A stretch of DNA of 28,545 bases from a virus. A program made the translations under genes and the position numbers. The stretch spans positions 1 to 28,545 of IMG/VR virus record IMGVR_UViG_3300042520_001974; one strand, 5' to 3'. A model generated the notes under the pieces. The model saw nothing but the letters and a program-made list of their open reading frames with translations, was not told the origin of the DNA and ran no database searches. This document shows positions 7,549-15,431 of this stretch, in pieces (the first letter of the stretch is position 1; the number at the start of each line of letters is the position of its first letter).

Positions 7549-8052
7549 TTAAGGTGCTAAAGGTACTGCAACTCCTGTTCCAAGAATCAATTCCAATTTT
7601 TTCCCGACACCTGTTAATGTTACTGTGAATCCAGCCACATCACCTGCTGCTGCTCCTGTGTTGAAACTCAATACAGTTGCTTCAAGACCACCATCAGAAC
7701 CAAACACTACACTTGCTCCACCTTTAGTCTCAACAATAACTGTAACTTTTGATAAACCAAGATTTTCAAGAGTTTGAATAGCTGCTGCTGAAGTACTATC
7801 ATTTGAAAAGTTTACAGTTTGAAGGAAATACCTTCTACCATTTGCAACCTGCATCTCTGAAGCTGCTGAAGCTGTCTCAGGGTTGGTATCAAACACATAG
7901 AATGCTGAAGCACCTGAAGTAATACCTGTTACAGTACTTCCACTATCAACTCCATAAGTAATATCACCATAATTTGCGACATACACCTTGCTAATACCTG
8001 CTAAGAAGTACTCACAATCTCTAACTAAACCTGCACTAATTAAACATGCCAT
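7549..8052 (-). CDS. Major tail tube protein (probable)
   Basis: A 167-residue beta-rich protein beginning MACLISAGLVRDCEYFLAGI and containing GITSGASAFYVFDT, SKVTVIVETKGGAS and a final GFTVTLTGVGKKLELILG. The size, the Gly/Ala/Val/Thr strand pattern and the place immediately after the major capsid gene fit a siphovirus tail tube protein. I chose ATG 8052: the longer frame to 8112 would run through a hairpin at 8088-8111 and add a Lys-rich leader absent from the two paralogs, which start at the equivalent MGC and NNC positions. Flanking hairpins on both sides suggest it is expressed at its own high level. Confidence 0.7.
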   Translation of the reverse strand: MACLISAGLVRDCEYFLAGISKVYVANYGDITYGVDSGSTVTGITSGASAFYVFDTNPETASAASEMQVANGRRYFLQTVNFSNDSTSAAAIQTLENLGLSKVTVIVETKGGASVVFGSDGGLEATVLSFNTGAAAGDVAGFTVTLTGVGKKLELILGTGVAVPLAP

Positions 8053-8087
8053 AATTTTATAATTTTTTTTAATTTTTTTATTATTAA

Positions 8088-8111
8088 TGGGGAAGAACAT
8101 TATCTTCCCCA
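8088..8111. terminator. Perfect 9-bp hairpin between capsid and tail tube genes
   Basis: TGGGGAAGA (8088-8096) pairs perfectly with TCTTCCCCA (8103-8111) around a 6-nt loop. In the minus-strand direction it begins 11 bases after the capsid stop, but it is followed by an A-rich rather than T-rich tract. It may be a weak or partial terminator, or a 3' stabilising structure that protects the capsid message. A role as intrinsic terminator on the minus strand is therefore uncertain. Confidence 0.6.
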
Positions 8112-8122
8112 CATTTATTGTT

Positions 8123-9046
8123 TTAGTTAAGTACTACTACAGCAGTTGAATCAGCATAATTGCAATCAATTTTGTAATCCATGCGGATGCGATATTTGCG
8201 GTCAGCAGTTGTAGTTCTCATATCAATAACTGATACTGAGTTGCTATCTGATTCAAGGTCAGTTCCTAAGAACAAGTTAGAAGCAGCAGAAGCAAAACCT
8301 TGATTTTGACCAAGACCAACTACAGGAACTACTTCTACTCTATCATCCCAATAAAGTTTAGTTCCGATTGATGCAGGGTCAGTACTTCTAAGACCTGAGT
8401 AGATACCTAAAGCACCTAATGCTTGGCAATAAAAACCATAAGCCTTATTTGAAATAAAGATTTTAACATCATTGTTTGATTTAGCTGCATCAGTCAATGC
8501 ATCATATACAGCAGTAATAGCTGAGATAACATTAGCAGCAGTAAGAGTTGTTGAAGTTACTTTAACAGCACTACCATCAGCTTTTGCTCTTGTATAGAAA
8601 CCATTTACTTGAGTAGTACCTGTTCCAACAAAGATTTGAGTATCAATCTGTGCAGATGCCTTTTTTGCAACATGATTTGCAATAAAATCAGCAAGAGTTG
8701 GAACAACTTCAGAGTTATTCATACCTGCTTGCATCAAAGATGCTTGCCACATTTGCTCTAAACTAGAGATACATGCTTCTTCCATTACTGAGAAAGCAAC
8801 AGGAGCAAGAACTTTATCTGTGAAAGTGATAGAAGCACCATCAGAAAAATCACAAGAAGCAGCTTGAATCAAACCTGAATCAGAAGACCCGAATGTGATA
8901 TTCAAAGTATCTTTTATAGAAGTGAATATGTTACCAACATAATTACCTTGGAGCATCTTACCGCCCATAATCATTTCTGATAGGATGATACCTGCTTCGC
9001 CTTTTTTGTAGTCTACACCTGAGACATTAATATTAAATTTTTCCAT
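8123..9046 (-). CDS. Major capsid protein (HK97 fold)
   Basis: A 307-residue protein. The middle has EEACISSLEQMWQASLMQAG and FIANHVAKKASAQIDTQIFVGTG, the long helix followed by a G-T-G turn seen in HK97-type capsid proteins of Bacteroidetes phages. It continues with FYTRAKADGSAVKV and VKIFISNKAYGFYCQALG, a peptide that resembles the A-domain strand and helix. The C terminus has DLESDSNSVSVIDMRTTTAD and RYRIRMDYKIDCNYADS, a common ending of this family. It follows a protease, a HAD fusion and a scaffold-like gene. No long N-terminal delta domain is present, in keeping with a separate scaffold gene directly upstream. Confidence 0.88.
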   Translation of the reverse strand: MEKFNINVSGVDYKKGEAGIILSEMIMGGKMLQGNYVGNIFTSIKDTLNITFGSSDSGLIQAASCDFSDGASITFTDKVLAPVAFSVMEEACISSLEQMWQASLMQAGMNNSEVVPTLADFIANHVAKKASAQIDTQIFVGTGTTQVNGFYTRAKADGSAVKVTSTTLTAANVISAITAVYDALTDAAKSNNDVKIFISNKAYGFYCQALGALGIYSGLRSTDPASIGTKLYWDDRVEVVPVVGLGQNQGFASAASNLFLGTDLESDSNSVSVIDMRTTTADRKYRIRMDYKIDCNYADSTAVVVLN

Positions 9047-9054
9047 TTTTTTAT

Positions 9055-9546
9055 TTAATTTTTGTATTTTTCTTTTAATTGTTTTTTTACTGCTTCTAAT
9101 TGAGTTAAAGGTTTATCAACTATAACTTTTTCAACAGATTTGAATTTTTCAACTGAAGTTTTTAAAAGGACTTCATACTTTGCATTCAACTCTTCAAATT
9201 TTGAAGTTAATTCAGTAACTTTTGATTCAAGAGCAACTTTTTGTTCCAATGAGAATTGTTCGCTAGGTACTTCTTCAGCAGCGATTTCTTCAGCAGGTGC
9301 TTCAGCAGGTACTTCAACTTGTGGTTGAACAACACCTTCAGGACCAACTACTAAATCAGAACCATCCATCAACTTGTATGTACCTTCAGCTAACACTTCC
9401 ATTGTTCCATCTTCTAACATTTTTGATGCAACCATTGTTGTATCATCAATTTCCACCATTGTACCATCCTCTAAAGTTAACTCAGATAAATAAGTTTTAC
9501 TTTGGAAGACAAATTCAACTAGACTTTTAATAAAATTGTTTTTCAT
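9055..9546 (-). CDS. Probable capsid scaffolding protein
   Basis: A 163-residue acidic protein. The first 70 residues hold a short repeated strand pattern (LEDGTMVEIDDTTM, LEDGTMEVLAEGTYKLMDG). A Pro/Ala/Glu-rich linker (about 75-96, EVPAEAPAEEIAAEEVPSEQ) follows, then a heptad-like helix from about 97 to the end (LEQKVALESKVTELTSK). It lies directly upstream of the major capsid gene. Small acidic coiled-coil proteins in this slot are usually scaffolds that guide procapsid assembly and are removed by the protease. No motif proves the role. The gene has a 62-base AT-only leader before its start, with no octamer. Confidence 0.7.
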   Translation of the reverse strand: MKNNFIKSLVEFVFQSKTYLSELTLEDGTMVEIDDTTMVASKMLEDGTMEVLAEGTYKLMDGSDLVVGPEGVVQPQVEVPAEAPAEEIAAEEVPSEQFSLEQKVALESKVTELTSKFEELNAKYEVLLKTSVEKFKSVEKVIVDKPLTQLEAVKKQLKEKYKN

Positions 9547-9608
9547 ATTGTTTATATTATTATAAATTATTATTGTTTGTTTTTTCTGCTTTTTTATTTT
9601 TTATTTAT

Positions 9609-10235
9609 TTAAATCTTTATTCCTCTGACTGATAAATTCTTTAATTTATTTAATACATTTTGATTATTATCATAGTGTGTATCTATATTTAGTGCAGCAA
9701 TCTTATAAACTTTTCTAATATTTGAACCTGTTGCAAATACTCTATCACTTGGAATTCCAAGTCTTTTTGCTAATGGTAACATATTTACTTTACTTAGTCT
9801 TGCTGATACAATATAAATTTCATCACCTCTTGAAATTCTTTCTCTTACAAGCTGTTGAATTCTTGGATTAGTGAATGTATCATCAAAATCAAAACTTATC
9901 TTTCTGAATTTCTCCATATCAAATAGATTTAATTCTTTTAATTTTGATTCTGCCCATCTTTTACCTGCTAAACCACCCCATAATAAATATGAAATAGTAC
10001 CACATGCTTCCATATCATCAGGATTATAATAAACTTCTGCTCTTGATAAATAAGAATACATTCTTTTAATGGTTTGAACTGATATTTTTTCACCATTAGC
10101 TAATTGCTGTCCTCTAACTTTACCAACTAAAGTTGCACAACCATTTTTTACTTTAGCATTAAGTTCAATACCTCTTTTAGCATTGTTACTTACTGCATCA
10201 GGATAATCATTATATGATTCAAATTTATCTTTCAT
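9609..10235 (-). CDS. Two-domain head-module protein: phage capsid-associated domain plus HAD-family phosphatase-like domain
   Basis: Chosen start ATG 10235 (MKDKFESYNDYPDAVSNNAK) overlaps the stop of the protease gene. Residues 1-100 carry YPDAVSNNAKRGIEL, then CATLVGKVRGQQLANGEKIS and IKRMYSYLSRAE, ending CGTISYLLWGGLAGKRWAESK. This is a domain I know from Bacteroidetes phage head genes (YPxAASNNAKRAL...RANQLAN...GG..G..WA..KL), usually attached to prohead proteases; its function is unclear. Residues 113-197 look like a HAD domain: FDFDDTFT gives the DxDxT motif (Asp116, Asp118, Thr120), IVSAR gives motif II Ser145, Lys175 or Lys178 is a candidate motif III lysine, and IDTHYDNN is the acidic motif IV. 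Activity is inferred. Confidence 0.75.
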   Translation of the reverse strand: MKDKFESYNDYPDAVSNNAKRGIELNAKVKNGCATLVGKVRGQQLANGEKISVQTIKRMYSYLSRAEVYYNPDDMEACGTISYLLWGGLAGKRWAESKLKELNLFDMEKFRKISFDFDDTFTNPRIQQLVRERISRGDEIYIVSARLSKVNMLPLAKRLGIPSDRVFATGSNIRKVYKIAALNIDTHYDNNQNVLNKLKNLSVRGIKI

Positions 10236-11889
10236 CCCATTTTGCATAGCATATTGCTGCTGCTTGACTTGATTCAATTCCATTGTTAATTTCAATACCA
10301 ACACATCTACCTATAAATTCATCTTTAGATTCACCTGCCATTGGTTTTATTACAAATTCTTCTTCTTGACCTACATAAGAATTAATAATTTGAACATGTC
10401 TATCAATAAATGATGAATCTAAAACAATATTAATACTTTGTGAAATTTGATTAATTAAATCTCTAAAATCATCAGCTAATAAAGTTGCTTCATTTACTTC
10501 TTGACTTGAGATTGAATTATTTATTCTTGCTTTATTTTCCAATGCTAGAATTGCATCAAGTTGTAAAGCTGCACTTCTTACCATACCTTGGTCATCAATA
10601 CTTAAATTCATTGAATTAAAAGAATTAAATAATGGTAATGCTTCAACAGCTAACAATGGATATTTTATTTCATAACCATAAATATTAACACCGATTACTG
10701 ATTCATTTCCACCTGCTTGTGGTTGATTTACACCTTCATTTACACCTTCATTTCCGCCATCGCCACCGCCACTTGGTGGTGTAACACCTTCACCTCCACC
10801 TTCACCAATATCATTTAAAGGAGGTGGTAAATCAGAAAATTTAATTTTATCAAATATATCCAATAGTTGTGCCTTTAAAAACCCTCTATTTGGTTGGTTA
10901 TACATTGGTGTTCCTGCTTTACCTCTTGCAGCACCTTTTGATTGTTGTTTATCAAAGGTTGCAAATATCTTTTGCCAATAATGTTTACAATTTGGACCAC
11001 CTTTATAAAACCATATATCATAAGTAGAAGTACCATTAGGACCAAAACCTTCATTGACAGCCAAATCATTTGCACCTTTAACTTCTTCATAAGTATATAA
11101 TCTTTTTAATCCTAACATTTGCTTACAAAAATCTCTTTCAGCATTAGGACCAACATACTTATAAAATGTTCTACCTTTTTTACCTTCTTTTGGTAAGATA
11201 TCACCTTCAGCATATGGAATTAAAGATGCTTGTGCAAACTCTTCTTGAAATTGTTGTTCAGTTATTCCACAATTAGAAAAATAATCAATTAAAGTATTTT
11301 CATAATTCTTTTTTTTCTTTTTCTTACTAAATATAGTTAATAATTTATTTGTAATTGTTACTTCTTGATTTTCAAACTTTTCAGTCTTATAAGAAATATA
11401 TCCCTCAATTGATAAACCATTTATTTTACCTTCTTTGATTTTTGACCAAACTTCTTTATTATCAACCTTATATGTTGCGAACCAAGTTCCAATAGGCAAA
11501 TCATTGAAACCATAATTATTAGATTTATCATCATTTGATTCTTTAATCCAACTTTCTAACATTATTATTCCATCAATATTATCTTTATGATTTAAATTTG
11601 TTTTATTAAAATTATTATCTTTAGCATATTGATATCTTATCTTTTCAATTGTTTCTTTTGAAAACATTGTGTAAAAATTTCCAACCTTATCATTATATCT
11701 AAGAATAAGTTTATCAGGAATCATTACAGGACTAACAATAATTTGTTGGTCTTCATTAAAATAATTAACTATTTTTTCTTCTTCAGAGAATGCGACAAAT
11801 TCTCTTTCAATTGCAGGTCTATCAACTAATGAGATTAATTGAATTTCATCACCTTCATTGAACATTGCTTCATAAATTGGGATACTCAT
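10225..11889 (-). CDS. Prohead protease (XkdF-like) fused to MuF-like minor head region
   Basis: Start ATG 11889 (MSIPIYEAMFNEGDEIQLIS) has ACTTTATA 5 nt upstream; the longer frame adds 20 residues running into the tape-measure stop. Residues 50-165 match XkdF-type serine proteases: VMIPDKLILRYN, then LNHKDN with catalytic His101, LESWIKES with Glu112, and GLSIEG with Ser160. A lysine tract (about 189-194) leads to a second region containing YKYVGPNAERDFCKQMLGLK and FYKGGPNCKHYWQKI, the MuF/SPP1 gp7-like head-morphogenesis signature. A Gly-rich linker with NEGV repeats follows, then a helical end. The final segment DEFIGRCVGIEINNG and AAAICYAKWDER is a motif common at the end of Bacteroidetes-phage head proteins. 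It should mature scaffold and capsid proteins. Confidence 0.8.
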   Translation of the reverse strand: MSIPIYEAMFNEGDEIQLISLVDRPAIEREFVAFSEEEKIVNYFNEDQQIIVSPVMIPDKLILRYNDKVGNFYTMFSKETIEKIRYQYAKDNNFNKTNLNHKDNIDGIIMLESWIKESNDDKSNNYGFNDLPIGTWFATYKVDNKEVWSKIKEGKINGLSIEGYISYKTEKFENQEVTITNKLLTIFSKKKKKKNYENTLIDYFSNCGITEQQFQEEFAQASLIPYAEGDILPKEGKKGRTFYKYVGPNAERDFCKQMLGLKRLYTYEEVKGANDLAVNEGFGPNGTSTYDIWFYKGGPNCKHYWQKIFATFDKQQSKGAARGKAGTPMYNQPNRGFLKAQLLDIFDKIKFSDLPPPLNDIGEGGGEGVTPPSGGGDGGNEGVNEGVNQPQAGGNESVIGVNIYGYEIKYPLLAVEALPLFNSFNSMNLSIDDQGMVRSAALQLDAILALENKARINNSISSQEVNEATLLADDFRDLINQISQSINIVLDSSFIDRHVQIINSYVGQEEEFVIKPMAGESKDEFIGRCVGIEINNGIESSQAAAICYAKWDER

Positions 11890-11894
11890 ATTAG

Positions 11895-11902
11895 TATAAA
11901 GT
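11895..11902 (-). promoter_or_regulatory. ACTTTATA octamer before the prohead protease
   Basis: ACTTTATA on the minus strand lies 5 nt before ATG 11889, in the 13-base gap directly after the tape-measure stop. Its position supports the short start for the protease. Confidence 0.55.
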
Positions 11903-14900
11903 TTAAATTGTACCTCTATTTTCAAGAACTTTAACTCTTGATTGTCCAAGATTAATATCAGTTACAGCTACATATACAGGTCTATTTAAATTAGCAACTA
12001 AAAGACCTGTTAATTGTTCATTACTTATTGATTGTGATGTTAATGGTGCAATACTACCACCATCAGCAAAACCTCTTACTCTTGATTGTTCTAATTCATT
12101 TATCAATGAACCATATTTTGGAGATTCAGTCATCCATCTTGGAGCAACCCATTCTTTTTCATGAAGTTGAACAGTATGATACATTGGTCTTTCACCTGTT
12201 TCATCAGGTCTTAATGTTGATGAACCTGTATAACCACCATCTGCTCTTTTTTTAACAGGAGCATCTTTAACAAACCCACCTTCTGCACTTAATCTAGTTA
12301 ATTGACCTATTAAACCAAATAGAGTTGCTGCGAATGCAATAGCTGCTGTTGCTCTAATTGCAAGACCAACACCTAATGGTAAGTTTGCTGAAACAGGGTC
12401 AGGATTAAATGCTTTTGCAACTGCAAGTGTTGCTGTTGATAAGGCTGCAATTTGATTAACTACTGCTGCTTCTTTTTGAAGTTTAACATTTTGTTTTTCA
12501 ATTGCAGCTTGTTTAGCAGCATTAGCAGTTTCTTCAGCTTGTAATCTTCTTTTTTCTTTAATTAGATTTTGTGTTGCTTTAGTTTCATTTTCAAGTTGTC
12601 TTAATATTTCTGCTCTTTGCGAACCTTGTGCTTCTGCTGCCTTTGCAGTTAATGAATCAATTAATGCAGTTTTTTCATTTATAACTGTATCTAATAAAGT
12701 TATTTGTTCTTGAATTTTTGCTGCTTCTTCTTGTAATCTTTCAATTGCAGCTTGATTTTGAGCAGTTAATTCAGAAAATATTTCACCTGTTGCATTTGTT
12801 AACAATGAAATAGATTCATTAATTCCATCAATTATTGCTTGTTGTCTTGCAGTTTGTATTGCTAGAATTTTATCACTAGTTTGTTTACCTAATTCTTCTT
12901 CAGCTTTATTTCTATTAATAATTGCAATTTGATATGCAGCATCAGTTTCTTTTAAACCTTTTGTTTCAGCTTCAAATTTATCTTTTATATTCTTTTGTTC
13001 AATAGCTGCAATTTTTTGAACTGCTTCTATTCTTGCTTTAATAGCTGCATTAGTTGTACTTGGATTATCAGCAATAGCTTGTAAATTTCTAATTTCTTCA
13101 GCTTGAATTAATAATGCTAATTCTTGTTGTAATAATTTAATTGTTTCTGATGTTTGTTTATTAGTTTCTTTTTGACTTCTAATAACACCATCAATTGCAT
13201 CATTATATTGATTTACAGTATTTTTAAGTTCAGGAAATAAAACAGCTAATTGTTTTGCTTGTTCTTTAAGCAATGTTAATTGTTCAACAAGTTTATTAGT
13301 TACATTACTATCAATAGCATTTTTAGCTTCATTAGTTAATGTTTCATAAGCAACTTTACCATCAACACCTAATTTTTCAAATAACAATGATACTTGTTCA
13401 GTTGATAATTCTAAACCATTTTTATAATCTTCAAAAGCCATTTTAGCTTTTTCTAAATCTCTTGCTTGGTCTTCAAATTTAGCAGCATCAACAGTTCTTG
13501 TAATACTTGAAATTAAAACTTGTGTTGCACCTAAAATTTCATCTTTAGTTTTTTGTGCAGAATCTCTAAGTGTTTCAATTTGTTCACTTAATAATTGATT
13601 TTGTTTTTCTTTAACTTTTATAAAATTACTATCAGTTGAATTTTTAATTAATTCTTTATTTAAATCAATTTCAGCTTGTAAATTTGTAATAGAAGTATTT
13701 CTATTAAGAGTACTAGTTCTTATTTTTTCTTCACCATATTTTTTAATTGCATTTGTTAAAGTTTCAACACTAACAATTGTTTCAGGTGATTGTTTTAATA
13801 TATCATCAAATATACCTTTGAATGTACCTTTTAAATTTTTTGAAATAAATTCAAGTTGAGATTTAAAATTTTCAAATACAGGTAAATCATTTTGAAATTC
13901 AGGACTTTTTAAAGCATTACCAAATGAAAGAATTAAATCAATTCCTTGTTTTAATAAATCATTATTATCTTCTGACCTTTTATTTTGTTCTTGATTTATT
14001 TGTTGTTGTAAATTAGCAATTTCTTTTGTAATTCTTGCTTCTTCATTTAATTTTGCAATTCTTACATCTGCTTCAGTTATACCTGCTTTTGTTAATTCAT
14101 TTTGAATTTGAAGTTGTTTATTTAAATTAGTTGCAATTATTGGTAATTGTTTTTCTTTTGGTATTATAAGGTCATAAAAATCATTTAATTTATCAAGTGC
14201 TTCATCACCTCCTGTAAATCTAAGAATTGATGTTTTACTTTTAAAATCATTAACTAATGGTGTTAAATCTTTAATAGTTCTTTCAAAACCAATTTTAAAA
14301 TCATCTATATCTTTAGTAGTTAAAACACCTCTCTTAACATTATCTGCAATAATACTTCTTAATCTATTTTGTTCCAATAATTGGTCTTTAACAGCTTTAG
14401 TTAAATCATCAAATTCTTTTCTATCTGCTGCGCCAATAAGTCCTTTAGTAAATTTTGCTGCTTTATCTTCAAATTCTATTATATCTTTAGTTGATATAAT
14501 TTTTCCTAATATATTAGTATTTGAATCTTTTACTTGATTTAATTGGTCTTGTAATGTTGATACAACAGCTTGTGCTTTTTGTAAATTTGAAACTTGTTTT
14601 AATTCAAATTGTGTATTAATATCATCAAGTTTTTTTGTTGTTGTTTCTTGAGTTTTTGTAATTGATTCAGATATTGATTCTATTTGATTATTTAATCTAG
14701 CAGTAGCAGCATTGTCAATTAAACCAAATGTTAATGTTGATGCAAAATTTCTAACTCCATCAAAAAATGGTTGCCATGCTTTAAATATACCTGCTCCTGC
14801 TTCTTTAATCTCATCAAAATTAACAATCAATGCTGATACTGCTGCAACTAATATACCTATACCTGTAGCGATTAAAGCACCTCTAACAGCCAATCCTGCA

Positions 14901-15415
14901 CCTTTAGCTGATATACCAACAGCATTAAATCCTTTTGATAATGTATTTAAAGTTGCTGCAACAATTTTATTCTTTGAACCAAATGCATCAATAATACCTG
15001 TCAATGCTTGTTGACCTTGAATGATTGCACTAATCTGTGTTTCAAGTTTTTGAAGTTCTTCAGCAGTCTTACTATTCTCATCACCAAATGCTTGAACTGA
15101 TACTGATGCAAATGCAAATGCACCACCTACTGCACCTACAATTCTACCCACACCTTCAAATTTTTCAGCAATTGTAAGGTCAGCAACTGATTCATCAATG
15201 ACTTTTAATTGAGTATTAACACTTCTTAATGATGATTGTAATGAATCATATGCTTCTGTTCCAATTACTGCTTGTTCAAATGCTTGATTTAAAGCATCTT
15301 GTTGGTCTTTTAATTCACCAACTGATTGAGCATTCTGATTGATTAATTTATCAAGAGTTACTAATTCTTGAGTTCCATTAATCTTAATAGTAAACTGTGT
15401 TGTATTATTTGCCAT
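11903..15415 (-). CDS. Tape measure protein
   Basis: At 1170 residues it is the longest gene here; tape measure proteins set siphovirus tail length. Most of the protein is helical and rich in Gln, Glu, Lys and Ala with heptad patterns, for example ERLQEEAAKIQEQITLLDT and LQKEAAVVNQIAALSTAT. Hydrophobic segments lie at about residues 170-200 (LIATGIGILVAAVSALIV) and near the C-terminal third (LAIRATAAIAFAATLFGLIG). The C terminus has ERPMYHTVQLHEKEWVAPRW, a segment frequent near the end of Bacteroidetes-phage tape measures. The N terminus (FTIKINGTQELVTLDKLINQ) matches the usual start. By the rough rule of 1.5 angstrom per residue the tail would be near 170 nm, which is an estimate only. ACTTTATA is 8 nt before ATG 15415. 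Confidence 0.88.
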   Translation of the reverse strand: MANNTTQFTIKINGTQELVTLDKLINQNAQSVGELKDQQDALNQAFEQAVIGTEAYDSLQSSLRSVNTQLKVIDESVADLTIAEKFEGVGRIVGAVGGAFAFASVSVQAFGDENSKTAEELQKLETQISAIIQGQQALTGIIDAFGSKNKIVAATLNTLSKGFNAVGISAKGAGLAVRGALIATGIGILVAAVSALIVNFDEIKEAGAGIFKAWQPFFDGVRNFASTLTFGLIDNAATARLNNQIESISESITKTQETTTKKLDDINTQFELKQVSNLQKAQAVVSTLQDQLNQVKDSNTNILGKIISTKDIIEFEDKAAKFTKGLIGAADRKEFDDLTKAVKDQLLEQNRLRSIIADNVKRGVLTTKDIDDFKIGFERTIKDLTPLVNDFKSKTSILRFTGGDEALDKLNDFYDLIIPKEKQLPIIATNLNKQLQIQNELTKAGITEADVRIAKLNEEARITKEIANLQQQINQEQNKRSEDNNDLLKQGIDLILSFGNALKSPEFQNDLPVFENFKSQLEFISKNLKGTFKGIFDDILKQSPETIVSVETLTNAIKKYGEEKIRTSTLNRNTSITNLQAEIDLNKELIKNSTDSNFIKVKEKQNQLLSEQIETLRDSAQKTKDEILGATQVLISSITRTVDAAKFEDQARDLEKAKMAFEDYKNGLELSTEQVSLLFEKLGVDGKVAYETLTNEAKNAIDSNVTNKLVEQLTLLKEQAKQLAVLFPELKNTVNQYNDAIDGVIRSQKETNKQTSETIKLLQQELALLIQAEEIRNLQAIADNPSTTNAAIKARIEAVQKIAAIEQKNIKDKFEAETKGLKETDAAYQIAIINRNKAEEELGKQTSDKILAIQTARQQAIIDGINESISLLTNATGEIFSELTAQNQAAIERLQEEAAKIQEQITLLDTVINEKTALIDSLTAKAAEAQGSQRAEILRQLENETKATQNLIKEKRRLQAEETANAAKQAAIEKQNVKLQKEAAVVNQIAALSTATLAVAKAFNPDPVSANLPLGVGLAIRATAAIAFAATLFGLIGQLTRLSAEGGFVKDAPVKKRADGGYTGSSTLRPDETGERPMYHTVQLHEKEWVAPRWMTESPKYGSLINELEQSRVRGFADGGSIAPLTSQSISNEQLTGLLVANLNRPVYVAVTDINLGQSRVKVLENRGTI

Positions 15416-15423
15416 AGTAATAT

Positions 15424-15431
15424 TATAAAGT
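15424..15431 (-). promoter_or_regulatory. ACTTTATA octamer before the tape measure gene
   Basis: ACTTTATA on the minus strand lies 8 nt before ATG 15415. Its last base overlaps the end of the stop codon of the upstream 707-residue gene. Confidence 0.55.

Noticed and set aside
8053-8112. Longer start for the tail tube gene at 8112
   Set aside because: It would translate through the 9-bp hairpin and add a leader that the two paralogs lack.
9140-9530. Two plus-strand frames inside the scaffold-like gene
   Set aside because: Antisense to a gene with clear composition and position; no promoter or motif.
14712-15014. Plus-strand frame of 100 residues inside the tape measure gene
   Set aside because: Antisense shadow of an alanine- and lysine-rich helical gene, without promoter or start signal.
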